Below, in pieces: positions 12,181 to 25,487 of a DNA stretch of 64,000 nt. Origin of the DNA: Lithospermum erythrorhizon (Eukaryota; Streptophyta; Magnoliopsida; Boraginales; Boraginaceae); contig JADFUC010000759.1 in NCBI GenBank assembly GCA_019722365.1, forward strand, positions 930,001 through 994,000, in the 5' to 3' direction. Position numbers and translations under genes: made by a program. The number at the start of each line of letters is the position of its first letter. Position 1 is the first letter of the stretch. The notes beneath the pieces are model-generated. The model was given only the letters and a program-made list of their open reading frames with translations. It searched no databases and was not told where the DNA came from.

Positions 12181-14168
12181 TTTGAGAGACCCGTGCACCT
12201 CTGTAACATTTATCATCGGTTATTTGTCCGAGCGGAGCTCAAACTTGGAACAAATTATCGTTTCATGATTGAATACTCAACTCATACAATGCTGAAATGT
12301 ACTTTGGAAATTACTTCTCCAACCTAGAGCTTGTACATAACCGATTCAATATTTCTGTTGGATTCAGGCAGGTTTGCACTTTGAACCAAAACTCCCACAT
12401 CGTAGATTTGAGCAGAGGGAACGATCAAAATAGGCAGTAATAAAACCAACATAAATACTCATCATTTTTCCAGGCATTTTGCCTATAATAAAAGAATGTG
12501 TTACCTAGTCTAATTAGTTTAGTGTAATAGCTCCATTGAGCGTCTGTCCGAAGGCGGTGTATCACATGTTGAATCAAGGAAAGGGTGTTCTGCATCAAAA
12601 CCATGAGGGGAAACCATCATCACAAGGGCCATTTAGCAAGTACCATGGTGTAGATGAAAATGATAGTAGAATTTGTAACTTAAGTTGTAGGGACCATCCA
12701 CAATGGGATAGCCCCTTTAAAAAATTGGCATATGCCACTTCATGCAACGAGCACACGATGTTCTTTAGTAAAAGGCGAAAGAATAGTTCGCTTTGTGCTC
12801 ATTGCGTGGCTGCGGAGCTTAAAAACTGCAAAATCTAGGCGCTTAAGTTTTTTCTTGCAACCCAAATCGAGAAATAAAATGATGTGGGAGATATTTGACT
12901 CCTAAATGCATCTTACATTATACTCCACGCCTAATTAGAAGAAAATTGCAAGATGGAAAAAAAAACAAAGCATATTTAATAGTTTCAAGATTATCAAAAC
13001 AAACATAATCAAAGATGGGCATGGTTTATTTTTCTTCTAATCTGCAACTTATTTTAGTATGCACAACCATTTCTTTGAAAATGCCGGATCACATTAGCAT
13101 CAAAAGGTCAATTCGGAAACAATCTCCTAGTTATCACATGGATAAGAATGAGTATTATCCGACCCCCTCCCCACTTAGGCAGGAGCCTCTTCAAAGGCAT
13201 TGGAGCATGTTAATGTTAATGTGATTAGCATGATCAAAGGTCGCATTGAGCATCACTAACCTGACATCTCTCACTACAGTGCAAGGCCTCTACAGAGTTT
13301 GTGTGGAGAATCAACAGTGGCTTGTGGCAATGTGGGGAACCTCGATTCCAGGCAAGGTCCAAACCTTTGAAGATAGCTCAAAGCTAACAAACAACATTAG
13401 TCGTAATCCCTAAGAACAACTGCATCGAAAGGGGGCTCTCTTAGCTTACTCAGGGGCGGACAGAGGGGGGGTGAATGGGGCTTGGTTGACTCAACATGAC
13501 AATGTCAGCATGCCCCAGTGCCTCTAACGAGGCTCCCACCCTTAAGGTCTTGATGGTGTGTGTGTGTGGCAGGGGGAGGAGGTTCTAGCACTTCTAGCAC
13601 CGAGTTTAGTGATGTCCATGTCGATTATTACACTTGCACTAAGGTTCTTGTTCCTCCTATTGCCTACCACGTTTCACCTGATGCTTCAACCTAATTACTC
13701 TGAATATCCTAAATTAGTGTTTCTCCATGCAGAAGAAAGATGGAGAGGCGAGCAGCTAGCTTAATACTAGTTTATTGAATTTGTTTTAAAAAAAATGATC
13801 TTCGTTTATCTTTAGCCTTCTAAAATAATCATAATGCACAACTATAATCCAGTCTTCAAGTGTAACCAAACAAGAGAGTTAAAGTTTTGTTGAACCATAT
13901 AAGGGAAACAAAAATTAATCTGAATAACTTGATCAAAATAACTCATTAGTAACATATCATGAAGCTGAAACATAAATTAAAAGCACAATGCTTGTAACAA
14001 AACCTCAAAATTGCATGCCTCTGGTAAATTCCCTACCATGAGCTTTGTTTCAGAATTTCAACTAATTTGACTAGAAGTTACAAAATTTGGCCTCTTCTAT
14101 TGAATATATTATGATGACACAGGTACAAACAATATTTGTTTGAATATGTACCAAAGATTTGGAATAGC

Positions 14169-17100
14169 TTATAAGGGTATCTCTCCCTCTTCCAATTCTT
14201 CATCGACTGAGAAGATCCCTGTGACATTAGCCTGATCTGTTGTTCCTCCGGGAACATCTTCCTTGAATATGCCTTCAAAATCAAGAAAGTCACCGGCGTT
14301 TGCATCTCCAAGAATGTCTGAGTATGCATTCATTAGCTCCTGGTCGAACACAAAGTCCATGTCTTCGAAAACATCAAATTCATTCAAGCTAACTCCAGGG
14401 TGAACTTTCTGGTTTTCAATGTTGATATCAGCGGTTTCGGGTTCTGCAGCCAGGGTACCTCGAGTCTCTTCCGTTGATGATTTGGTGTCAAGCTGATGAT
14501 CATGCTCTTCGATCACATTATTTCCCTCTTTGGACAGATGCAAGAGATCAGAAACATGTGTTTCTATTGAGCCACCATCTTCTATTTCTTCCTCCCTAAA
14601 TATGACACCTTTCGGGCTCAGAGAACCGTCATTCACTATCTCCTTTTGCACCACTTTCCTAGGCACATCTCTGACGACTTCAAAATCAATGGAATGGGAA
14701 GGTAGAAAAATATGGATTACAGGATACTCCAAAATAACCAAATTGGCTAATTGCTCACGGAGCGAAGCCTTGATATCCAGCTCACGGAAAGGAGATTTAG
14801 GACCCTGTGAACAGAAAGAAAAATGGTAGTTAAATCGGTGTTCCTCAGATATTAAATACATTAGGAAAAGTAGTACTCATCACAACCTACAAGGGCAGGC
14901 CATCATATCAATTTAAGTAGTATATGCATGCAACGATACACAAGGTCATGAAATGGAGACAATCCTAACCTAAATGAGAAAGTAAAAAAATGACCTTTGG
15001 AAACTTGCGAATGAAAAGCTTCAGTGAATCCAGAGGCTCTGCTGAGAATTGCTTTAATTTGTGATTCCACGGACCAGGTTGAAAATGTTTTCCGATCACA
15101 GAGCAGAGGCTTGTGTCTTCATGCACTCTACCAAAAAAGACCAACAAATGGGATTCATATAACCTCCTAAGCATTGACCTCAACATCAACATAAGTAGAA
15201 GAGTGAAACATATAATTACGAGTGAACCTACTCACCCATGATCAACAAGCACAACATCCGTTAAATGAAACCTCAACTCTACGGTCCACGATATGAACTT
15301 TTTTCTGTGAAGAATAAGCGACAGAAATGAGAACGAGGATATGCAGCTAAATGCATTGAAAAAAAATCGTACAATGTCATTTCTTTAAAGCTAAGACATG
15401 TGTGGCATGTCATTTACTTTAAAAAGTAAGGCATGAGATGCTAAGGCTAGTCTCATACAAATGACGAATTTTTTCCCAAGTACTGCAGGTTTGACCATTT
15501 TGGAGACATGTCAGAATAAAATGACTAGGGTAAAGGTGGATTTTACATTTGCTACTTCCTGTAGAAGCGACTGTCTATATTAATTTCTGCAAACTAAACA
15601 CTACAGTTACATGAAAAACTTGAGAATTTAACTCGTTGATGATCACCTATTGTTGTAATATGTCTTATTTGCCTGTCTCTTCAACATCCCACTAGGAAGA
15701 AACAAAATTTTTGTTCTGCGACTTCCTGCAGCACTGCGGAGACTTTTCTGAGGGAAGGGTAGCCTAAAATTTGCATGAGCACCGAGCTTAACCCTTGCTC
15801 TATGAGCAGATTCAGCAACTCTCTTCACATCCTCAAGCATATAATAATCTATAAATATGATAAAACAGTCGACGAATATGGTATCAAATTCCAATATCAC
15901 ACAAACTGAAAGTCTCATATGACTTATTGTCAGAGGTACTTAATCAAGCAAGAAGAAAATGAAGGTTAATCCACAAAGTTTTTTTCATCCTTCATGCTAG
16001 TATCTGGAGAAAATCACTCAGTATGCAAGATAAAGATTGGAGGTGAAGTACATTACAGGATAATCCACTAACTTATGGGAATAGACAATGATGGTTCGAA
16101 CAAAACAAAGGAATAAACTCAAAAATTAATAATTAGATTACTCGGAGCATCATTAAGACATACTTTACAACCCTTAAACCCCATATTCCAGATTTCAGCA
16201 ATTAACATAGCCAACACATTCTCCAATTACAAAATATACCTTTATTGTTATTGTTCTTGATCTGAAAACTGAAACTGATGCGAACTTTGCTCATAAAACT
16301 ATCTTTTGATGAACAATATTGCTGTTTAAGCTATTTGGCGTTTCAGTACAACTTGTCTCTTCAACTGTTAACAACCATCAATTGCACAAATATACGACTC
16401 CCCACATGCCAAAAAGATTGTCTAGTTTTTTATCTTTGATTGTTGACTTTTTAAATTTTGAGCTCACACATATTTTCAATATGTTGTATAATGTTTGGTA
16501 CAAATATATCAAAAGATAGTATTTTTAACATACTTTACAATAAACACAATAATTTTGATTCGTATCAAAGTTATGTGCATCAATTATGGCCCCAAAGCTT
16601 GTTAATTTTGAAAATCAAACTAGACTATCTTAATTCAGCCTTTGCATATTCACCATATATGAAATATTTCAAATAAAAAATAGTTCTTGAACTGAAAGCC
16701 GAAAAAGATGCTAACTTTACTCATAAAACTAACATTTGATGAACAAGATTGCAGTTAAAGCAAATAGGGACAAGGGAACAATGCATAAAAAGTAACTGAT
16801 GGTAAAATTTGGACACGAAACAACGAAAACGTCAATTAAAATGAATCGAACGCAGTCACTAGTTAACAAACCATACCTGGACAATATTTGGACACGAAAA
16901 AACGAAAACGTCAATTAAAATGAATCGAATACAGTAACTAGTTAACAAACTATACCTGATATAACCAAACTATCATCAAATAGTGACAAGGGAACAATGC
17001 ATAAAAAGTAAATGACGGTAAAATTTGGAATCCAAAAAACGAAAACATCAATTAAAATGAATCTAACAGAAAAACGAAAACATCAATTAAATTAAAATGA

Positions 17101-17454
17101 ATCGAACAAAGTAACCAATTAACAAACTATACCTGATATAATCAAACTATCATCAAATAGGGACAAAGGAACAATGCATAAAAAGTAATTAATGGTAAAA
17201 GTTGGAGACGAAAACGTCAATTAACGAATTATACCTGATATAATCAAATTGTCATCAAATTGAGACAAGGGTACAACATCATTGTACTGCTTTTTACCAG
17301 TACAAGCAGTACGTAGTTTGTGGGATTTGACACATGGGAGGCTGCAAGAACGAATTGAGCAAGATGGGCACTTATATTTTGACAAATTGGTTTTGCATTC
17401 TTCACATATGGAACCTCTTTTTGAGCTTGAATTTGCTGTTTCAGATGGCTCCAT
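14169..17454 (-). CDS. BCD1: HIT-type zinc-finger box C/D snoRNA protein 1 (BCD1/ZNHIT6-like)
   Basis: This predicted assembly factor for box C/D snoRNPs is needed for 2'-O-methylation and processing of rRNA. Exons (minus) are 17454-17235, 15848-15647, 15304-15236, 15127-14995 and 14804-14169. They total 1260 nt, stay in one frame throughout, and encode 419 aa. The HIT zinc finger lies at residues 17-51, with C17, C20, C29, C32, C37, C41, H45 and C51 as ligands. The BCD1 core follows: YYMLEDVKR, SRRTKILFLPSGM, FHLTDVVLVDHGVHEDTSL, WNHKLKQF and PVIHIFLPSHS. The C-terminal third is acidic and ends in EELEEGEIPL, as in plant homologues. The start is the first ATG directly before the finger. No lesion was seen. 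The gene is close to NRPA2 and on the same strand, but each has its own upstream region. Confidence 0.92.
16741..17240. repeat. Tandem duplication in BCD1 intron 1 that copies the exon-1 splice donor
   Basis: Units of about 100-180 bp repeat across the 5' part of intron 1. Copies at 17129-17179 and 16951-17001 reproduce the last ~30 bases of exon 1 plus its donor. On the gene strand each reads GATTATATCAG or GGTTATATCAG followed by GTATAG. Partial copies lie near 16871 and 16760. A separate diverged duplication links 16255-16340 with 16684-16765. Confidence 0.8.
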
Positions 17455-17477
17455 TAGAGCAAACCAAGAAGAAGAAA

Positions 17478-17501
17478 AGGGTTTAGGGTTTAAGGTTTAG
17501 G
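17478..17501 (-). promoter_or_regulatory. Telo-box cluster upstream of the BCD1-like gene
   Basis: AGGGTTTAGGGTTTAAGGTT on the plus strand reads as overlapping AAACCCTAA motifs on the gene strand, 24-47 bp upstream of the start codon. It is a good match to the plant telo box typical of nucleolar and ribosomal protein genes. Confidence 0.55.
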
Positions 17502-20315
17502 ACAATATTGGAAATATTGGACACCCAAATAGTGTTTTTTTAGGTAGAGTTCAATTCCTATTTTTTTTATGCACACTATCGAATAATGTTGTTTAACTGA
17601 TTATGCCAATCAAGTTTACTATTGAGAAATAACGGTTGCACGTTCCCGTTGAAAAGTAAAGTTCGGCCGGATAACATAGTCATTTTATCGAATGGTATAA
17701 TTATTGGTTGTTTCGGGTTGAACAATAGCTTGTATTGGAATCCTACTAGTTAACCATCGGGCGGATTTTGAATCGCAGAGTTTGTCGGGTTACCGTTACC
17801 CAACCTTATTCAATAAGTCTTTGTCAGTGCTTATATTGAGTTACTCGATCCATTAACATCACATTAGGCCATGTCGGCACAAATTAAAAATTTATTTGAA
17901 AATAAAATGTACTCCGTAATACTTAAAAAGAAATATTAAATATTTAACATATATTTCTATATCAAAATTCTATTGAACTTCTATTATAATATTACGTGTA
18001 TAAAATATTTTATTGAAATATTTTATCCTAATTAGTAGGTTCATGGATAAAAACTCAAAATACTAATTTTTCCGTAAGATCGTTCGATTTTGATTTTCGA
18101 TGGTTGATATTTTAGATATTAAACTCAATTATTATAGTATTCTTAATCTTTTCAATTATTTACATGATAATTTTAATTTCAATCAAATTTATATATGTTA
18201 ATTGAGATAATTAATTTTGACTATTAAAAAATAATTTTGAAGGATCATGGGAACTTCATTTGGGAACTTCATTTTGCAACAATCGTGATAGATGAGGAGA
18301 GACAACTGAGGCCAGAAAATTAATTCCAATTCTGTTTGTATGCAATAGGTAAATAATTGTCTCATCAATCGTTACTGTAGTTCTCGTGATACTTTGTTCA
18401 TTGAGGAAGGAACATTGCATTTAAAACTCAGATTTGGTTACCTGCTTGGTGGGTCGGGATTTAAGCATATTATATATATTTTGCGTATGATAACAAGTAA
18501 TTACCTTATTAGATAGATAGATTGAAATGACTTGATATATTAAGTTCAAAACTCCAGCTTGTTACATTAAGCAACATAATATTATCCTTGAATAGTTCAT
18601 ATGAATTACTGATCCAACTAATATATTCAACTAACCCTAATAAAATAGAAAATTAAACTAATAGTGTGTATATATCTTGAATTGTTTATTTTTTTTTTTT
18701 TATAGTTGTAGCTTTGACTTTGCTTTGAATATATTTATTTGTTATATAACCTTTGATAAAAAATCACTTGATGGAAATAGTTTGAAATGTATTTTATTGA
18801 TGTAGTTTTAAATAGTATTATATAATACAAACAAAATATCATGGTGAAGTTTAAGTGATGAATAAAAATATTAAAAAGTGAACTGATATTTGTGGGATGA
18901 AGGTAGTATTAAAATTTGAATACCTCAGGCAAAGACTTGCTAACCATTTTGTTACAATAACATTATTAGATGGATTATTTATATGGTATGGTTTTGTACT
19001 TTTGGAGGATTTGGTTTAATACTTGCATTATTGCCCCCTGACCTACTCTCTCAAAAGTCCAAATGTTTCAGAAGTTGGCCCCCTCGATTTTAACCTCTTT
19101 TTTCTTTCAGTTTTAAGGTTGTAATTTTTATATTTATGGACTTATGGGTGAATGAATATGAGAATATATTTTTAAGTACTATTGAATGATTTGAGTCTAA
19201 GACCAAGTGCAGTGGAGTGTATTTTGGAACAATAGGACGCAGTAGTATATCTGTTCACTATTAGGTTTAATTAACATATACGGAGGAGAGAGGTTTGGTG
19301 TCAGTTTAAGACAGCATATATTGTTGATGAGGTGGTGGGTTGCTTTCTAACTAAATAATACAAATGCTTCCTTGTTGTTGGCTTGGCACAATAATTGCCA
19401 AGGAGATAATAATATTTAATATTAAAACAAAAATATATTATAATTTAATTAAATAAATATTTTTTAATATTGCATAATTTATTTCGTATCTATAAATAAA
19501 TTTCTATAATAAATATTACAATAACAATATTGAAAATAATATTTTAATATTAAAAAAAAAAATTAATTAAATAAAAATATTTTAGAAGAAATATAATTAT
19601 TACATGTAATACAATAATGTATTAAAAAATATGGGACCTAATATTTATAATGTGGTATATATGTTATTGAGATTTGAAATATTGGAGTAGATTGTAGGCT
19701 GAAATAAAGCATCAATAAGATTAACATTGGAAAATGTGTATGATATAGTTGTTATTTGATTGCTGCGAAAGAGAAAGAATGTGATGTGGAAGAGAATAAA
19801 TTGAAATAAATAAAATCTTTCTTGCTGGCGTAAGCCCACTAAGCGATTGATGTTCCAAATTTCCACCTCAACAACAAAAGTTTTGCCTAGCTTTTAGGGG
19901 TGACTATGAATAGGATTGGTAGGGAATTTGACTTCCAAAACTCGACTCAAATGTAAACCGGTTGTTCATTTTAAATTTAAACTTGCATTAACGGAAAGTT
20001 AAGGTAAGAATCTTTATTATGGCTGTCTGATTCGAGGTAGAGTTGTCATGAAGCGAGTTAAATTAAGACGAGGTAAGGCAAGTCGACTAATTGGCTAAAT
20101 AATGAAGCTATAAGGTGGTTAAATAAATGTCTACTCAGGGTGGCTAAATAATGTGTACTGTGTACACTACCCAAAACGTGAGCTACATCACCCTGTAATA
20201 TTCCTTTAAATAATATGCAGTATCTAACTATCTCTATCTGCTCAAAAATTCTTCATCTACTCATTGAAAAGAATAATTTATTCCCCAACAAAAGTCAAAA
20301 CAATCCTAAATTATT
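17502..20315. other. AT-rich intergenic region
   Basis: No gene is supported here. The stretch 17.9-18.3 kb and 19.37-19.65 kb is extremely AT-rich. Near 19381-19401 there is a small inverted repeat, CTTGGCA(7 nt)TGCCAAG, that could belong to a miniature transposon, but I could not define ends. Confidence 0.4.
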
Positions 20316-20689
20316 ATGGTTGCAAACCAAACACCAAATGTTGTTACAATGCAGGCAAATAATAGAGGAAACATTTTTATTTCTCTTTTGACTATCTTCA
20401 TCACATTCTTGTTGGTTGCTACCAGCATATGCAATCAAATAGGAGCAAGAGAAAAGAAATGGTGGCTACAACAATTACAAACTCATCAAGAAAAGTTGGA
20501 CAAAAATATTGGGACAAAGTGCAATTTCTTTGAAGGAAAATGGGTGTTTGACAACAAGTCACACCCTCTCTACAAAGAATCAAATTGCTCTTTCATGTTT
20601 GATTCTTTTGCTTGTGAGAAATATGGAAGGAAGGACTTCATGTACCAAAATTGGAGGTGGCAACCTCACCGTTATATCAACTTCAAGGT

Positions 20690-22968
20690 TTTATTTTTTT
20701 GTATTCTCTAATCTTTCTTTTTATTTATTTCAGCATAATAATATAATTTTTTTATTACAGATTTATGATATTATAATATAATAACATCATGATAAATATT
20801 ACGTAAAACTATCACCTTGTTATATGTATTACCATTTTTTATATATTTGTAATCTTGATGAAAGGAGTACGTCACGCGATATCTGATTATTTAAATATTT
20901 AATCATTTCGTATTTCCAAATTAAAATTTAAAATTGTGTAAGAAAATTTAAATAGTTTGAATTTTCTAATTAATATTCTTCTAACTTTTTGAAGGATTCT
21001 TTGATCACTTGAATAATTAACAATATAATAAAAAACTTCTGATAAATACGATATTAAAATAAGATGTCCCTATTAGTCTGCGTATTCTTTAATTTGGTAC
21101 ACTCACATTAAATGTATATTAGCCGGAGGTGATAAATGATATTATCGTGGTATTTGCTTTTATATGGTTAAATTGGTATGATTTAAAAAGTATAATTTTA
21201 ATCTTTCTCGATTCTAATATAAAATATATGAAATTAAATAACAATAATAATAATAATAATAATAATACTAAAGCATATGTAGTTGTTAACTAATACCTGT
21301 AATATAATAATAATATAATATGTTCTGCCTAATAATAAATAATATTACGTAATAATAATATCAATAATAATATAATTCTGAAAATATATGATTATTTAAC
21401 CTAACACCTATTATAATAATAATAATAGTTTTACAAATATTATTATTTAACAATATAAATTATTAAAAGATTGGAAATAATAATGAGTAAATACATTGAT
21501 GAAATAGGTAATAAATTATGTATATTGAATTTAGTGCTTGGCTTTTCTTTTTTGAGGCATGAAACTGTCGTAATTCTTTTTATATGCATTATAAAAATTA
21601 CAAAACAAATAATAAATATTTTTTAAAAACCAAATTCAATGAAATGTAATTTATATTTTCAGTTAGTGAATAAAAAATAATTTATAGTAAGCGCTTATTA
21701 TGATAAAATGTCGATTAATTTGAAATGGAGAATTATAATATATGAACGTATTAACACATTAATTAGAATATTAAGTTATCATCTTAAATAAAATAATTGT
21801 GTAATTTAATGTATGCCTTTGAATTATTAAACGTCTGTGAAATAAATAAATAAGTTAAAAAGAATTGGATAAACGATTATAAAAGTATATATAGTCTTAT
21901 GCAGGAATTGTGCGTGCGTATTGATGGTCTGATTGTCTGCACTGTATACAGTATAAAATATGATGAATATTTAATTTTACCTCCGTTTTTATTTGGCGGT
22001 ACTGTTGTATGGTGAAACTGTTACCTAACGTGTATTATTTTAATAAGTATAAAGTTATATTATTAGATTCGTCTTTTTGAAAATAGTTTAAATAATATTA
22101 TTTTGCTTATAAATTTTTTGATATATGGATTTAAGAATAATTGTATTAGTCGATATTACGTACCGATATCTGAAATGTCAATTAAAATGGAAGTATTAGT
22201 TAATTCTTATTTCACAGCTTTTGCCCCAAATTTTTGTCTCAAGTAATTTATTCATAGTATAAAAATGGAAAACATGATATTTATTTATATTTTTACCCAT
22301 ATGTTAATGATAAAACACGCAATGGTCATAAAATATAATCACTCCAAACCAAATTTGTATTTTATAATAAAATAATTATACTTGGCTGAGTCCAATAAAA
22401 TCAACTACAATTTGAATTAAAATAGTTGCTCATTAAATCATTTAATCGAAATTTTGAATATTAGATTTTTTCAAATTTATGTTATTTATCTTCCCAATAA
22501 TAACAAACAAATTTGGCTCCATCCTAGACACAGACAACCCCATGCATGCATTACATTTGTTTCCTATATATGATTTGTTATAGTTAGTGTCAATTTTAAA
22601 AATTATTCCCTCGATTTCAAATTTTTTAAAATTCATCATATAATTATAAGTAATTTTATAACCAAAATATTGTATTTACTCTTCCTCAAGAATGGAAAAT
22701 CTTTAATTTAAATAGATTATTTAATGCTCTGCTCCATTTTCTATTTTGATTCAAGATCCACTGGACTTATAATAGTGTGACATTGTCGGTGTGTAACAAA
22801 CAGAGAGTGAGATAAGCTAGACAAAGTGGACAAATTATTGAAATTTGTTGTATTCAGTAGATACAAATTAATTTATTATGCCCCATAAATTATATACAGT
22901 TTTACAATATGGACACTGTAATTTCTTGTGCCCCACAAACTGGGAACTGAATGAAGATTTTGGTACAG
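20690..22968 (+). other. Long intron 1 of the TBL gene, AT-rich, with ATA microsatellite
   Basis: This 2.3-kb stretch separates the first two TBL coding blocks. It is AT-rich and holds an (AAT)n microsatellite at about 21239-21268. No second gene or clear transposon was recognised. Confidence 0.5.
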
Positions 22969-23204
22969 TGTCAACTTCCAAGGTTTGATGCTGCCACATT
23001 GCTACAGAAGCTAAGAGGAAAAAGGATGGTATTTGTTGGTGATTCATTAAACAGGAACCAATTTGTTTCACTAGTTTGTATGGTTGATTCTTCCATCCCT
23101 CCAACACTCAAATCCTTGCAATTCAATGGCAATTTGATCATCTTCAAGGCCATTGTAAGTCCTCGTTTAACCAAAGCATTAGAATTAAATAATTGTACAT
23201 GTAG

Positions 23205-23460
23205 TCATTGGCGGATCTACGTCCCAAATGTTGAGTGTTCGAATATATTATAATAATTGACTTGATATATTAATTGAGAGCTTTGCCACTGGCTAATGTG
23301 AAGGGTGGGATGGCGGAATCAGATTTTTATGTAGGAGGTGGCATATAAAAGATTAAAAAAAAAAATTAGGGGACGAATGATTTTTCAATAATTTACGTTA
23401 TTTTTTTCAAAAAGTTAGGGCCACTATCTCTACTATGCCTCCGCTACTTCCACCCCCCTC
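23205..23460. mobile_element. Possible small transposon insertion in TBL intron 2
   Basis: The segment opens near 'cattggcggatctacg' and closes near 'tatgcctccgctacttcc'. These share a GGCGGA / TCCGCC-like inverted word often seen at ends of plant non-autonomous elements, and the base composition differs from the flanks. No clean target-site duplication was confirmed. Confidence 0.25.
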
Positions 23461-24495
23461 CTACATGAAATAGAATTGTTTATTATTCGGCCCACCTATT
23501 CTTTTTCTTTTTCTTTTGTTTATTTGACTAGCAATATATAGTCGATAACTGACAATGAATTGTGCATAAATATAGGAATACAACGCCTCCATTGAGTTCT
23601 ACTGGTCTCCATTGTTAGTTGAATCGAACACAGATGATCCGATAAACCATCGTGTGGAAGAAAGAATCGCGAAACTAGACTCAATTGAGAAGCATGCCAA
23701 GCATTGGATTGATGCAGAAGTTCTAGTATTCGATTCTTACATATGGTGGCTAAGACCCAAAATGAAAGTCTTGTAAGTACTAGGGAGTACTAATACTCAA
23801 TATTCATATTGCATGCTAAGATTGGAGAGTTTGATTATGAGTGTTACTATTGCTTGTAATGATAATATAAGTTCTTATTAGGTGGGGTTCATTTGGAAGA
23901 TCAGATGGAATTTATGAGGAAATGGAGAGGCTAAAGAGTTATGAAATGGCTCTCAATACCTGGGCAAATTGGTTGATCTGTTGCAGTCGTGATGATAGGA
24001 CTCAGTTTCTTCATGGGCTTATTCCCCGATGCTTTCGACAGTATGTTTTGAACTCGACTTCTCTTGAATTTATTTGTTATAATAATGAGGTTATCTCCAG
24101 CAGGGGAGTTTGATTAGACTACGTTAATGTTAAGCATGCATGGATAACAAGGAGCTGAAGATTGGGGCATGGATGCAAATGATAGTTGCTACAATGAAAC
24201 AGACCCAATATATGAAGAAAACTATTGGGGAAGTTTATCAAATGTGAGCATGATGGGAGTAGTGGAGTCAACTATTCAAGAATTGAACAACAAAGGTCTA
24301 AATATACAACTATTAAACATCACTCAACTCTCAGAGTATAGAAAAGATGGACATCCATCTATCTATAGAAAACAATGGGTGAATTTAACTGAAGAGCAAT
24401 TAGCAAATCCAAAGAGCTATATGCAGATTATTGTTCCTGATCTTGAATCAAATTCTTTTTGCTTATATGTTTCATTCCCATTGAACAAATTTTGA

Positions 24496-25487
24496 TATAA
24501 TATGATATAATTACAAGCCTATATGGTCAATATAATATATTTCTTTACCAATAACCACGACATGGGGTTGGTTATGATAGAACTCATTGTAATTTTATTA
24601 GATGATCTAAGATTGATATAAAACTCAATTATACACTTGTATGGATGTATACACGAAACCACAGCGATGAATTAAGCAATAGAATTCATGATATCAATTT
24701 CACATTCTAACTTTAAAACCATTTTTCAAATGATTTTTCCAACAAAAAATATTGTACATGTTGATAGCTATTTTAATAATAAATCTTTTTACTACAGACA
24801 TAACTGTGCCCTAGAAAACAAGAAACCTACAATAATTAGATGATAGGGGCAATGTTCTATATTAGCCATTGAATGCTTTTTGGTATTTTACAACAAAACC
24901 CCAATATGACCACTTAACGTTATATTGGGCAAGTAAATAAAAGTACAAAAAGAGCTATCTCTGGCGCTTAAAACTTCTGACATAAGAACACCAGGCCCCC
25001 ACCCCCAAAGGCAGGATCTTTGCTGCTTCTCTGCAAATATATGCTCTTCTGTACTCCTCTACCCATTGTTTTTAGACAATGCTACCACCACCTGTCTGCT
25101 GGAACTTTAACCGAAGTACCGAGTTATCAGGCTGAATGCTATAGTTGCGTTTTATATTATAATCTTTAGCCTGTGTGCACACCACAAATCACACATGCAT
25201 AGAACCCTATATTTGGTTACGGAGAGAATTCTGGGTGATAAAGGACCAAACTTGTTTTCGTAAGGGACCATGCATAACACTAGATGTATAGTTAAACAAA
25301 ATGATGGGATGTACTTTTTGTGAAAAATTGATAAGATAGACGCATCGAAAAGCAACCAAATTACTACACATTCTTATAATGTAAATACAAAAACTTTAAT
25401 GGAAGTTCACTTGCCATAATGGTGCTACAAAAAACTTATATGGACTAAATAAATAAAAGCAATTTAGTAAATAATTGCTAGTAAATA
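24496..25487. other. Intergenic space between convergent TBL and EMSY-like genes
   Basis: This holds the 3' flanks of two genes that point toward each other. No coding frame of note and no repeat was seen. Confidence 0.4.

Larger units (their letters stand above)
10677..14168. other. Intergenic region between NRPA2 and the BCD1-like gene
   Basis: Apart from the two minisatellites I see no supported gene. Short open frames near 12536-12838 (100 codons) and 13015-13224 match nothing I recognise and lack convincing context. The stretch 13440-13560, with 'ggggcgga' and long G/C runs, looks like transposon debris but cannot be assigned. Confidence 0.4.
20316..24495 (+). pseudogene. TRICHOME BIREFRINGENCE-LIKE (TBL) polysaccharide O-acetyltransferase gene, decayed
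   Basis: TBL proteins are Golgi membrane enzymes that acetylate xylan and other wall polysaccharides. Exons (plus) are 20316-20687, 22969-23154, 23576-23772, 23882-24040 and 24152-24495. The N-terminus has a membrane anchor at residues ~21-41. The PMR5N domain follows (CNFFEGKWVFDN, ACEKYGRKDFMYQNWRWQPH), then the GDS block VFVGDSLNRNQ, then IEFYWSPLLVESN and HWIDAEVLVFDSYIWW. Three defects argue for a pseudogene. Exon 1 runs past RWQPH into a garbled copy of the sequence that opens exon 2. The exon 4-5 join looks out of frame, by about one base at the acceptor. The C-terminal DxxH block after NPKSY is deleted and the frame ends in unrelated residues, so the catalytic His is gone. The closest subgroup (TBL3/29-33 type) is a guess. 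Confidence 0.8.

Noticed and set aside
12536..12838. 100-codon plus-strand frame
   Set aside because: Composition is unremarkable, there are no recognised motifs, and there is no promoter or splice context; left as intergenic.
14530..14829. 99-codon plus-strand frame
   Set aside because: Antisense shadow of the last BCD1 exon.
19381..19401. Small inverted repeat as a possible CRISPR- or terminator-like hairpin
   Set aside because: This is eukaryotic sequence, the hairpin is single, and no repeat-spacer pattern exists anywhere in the window.
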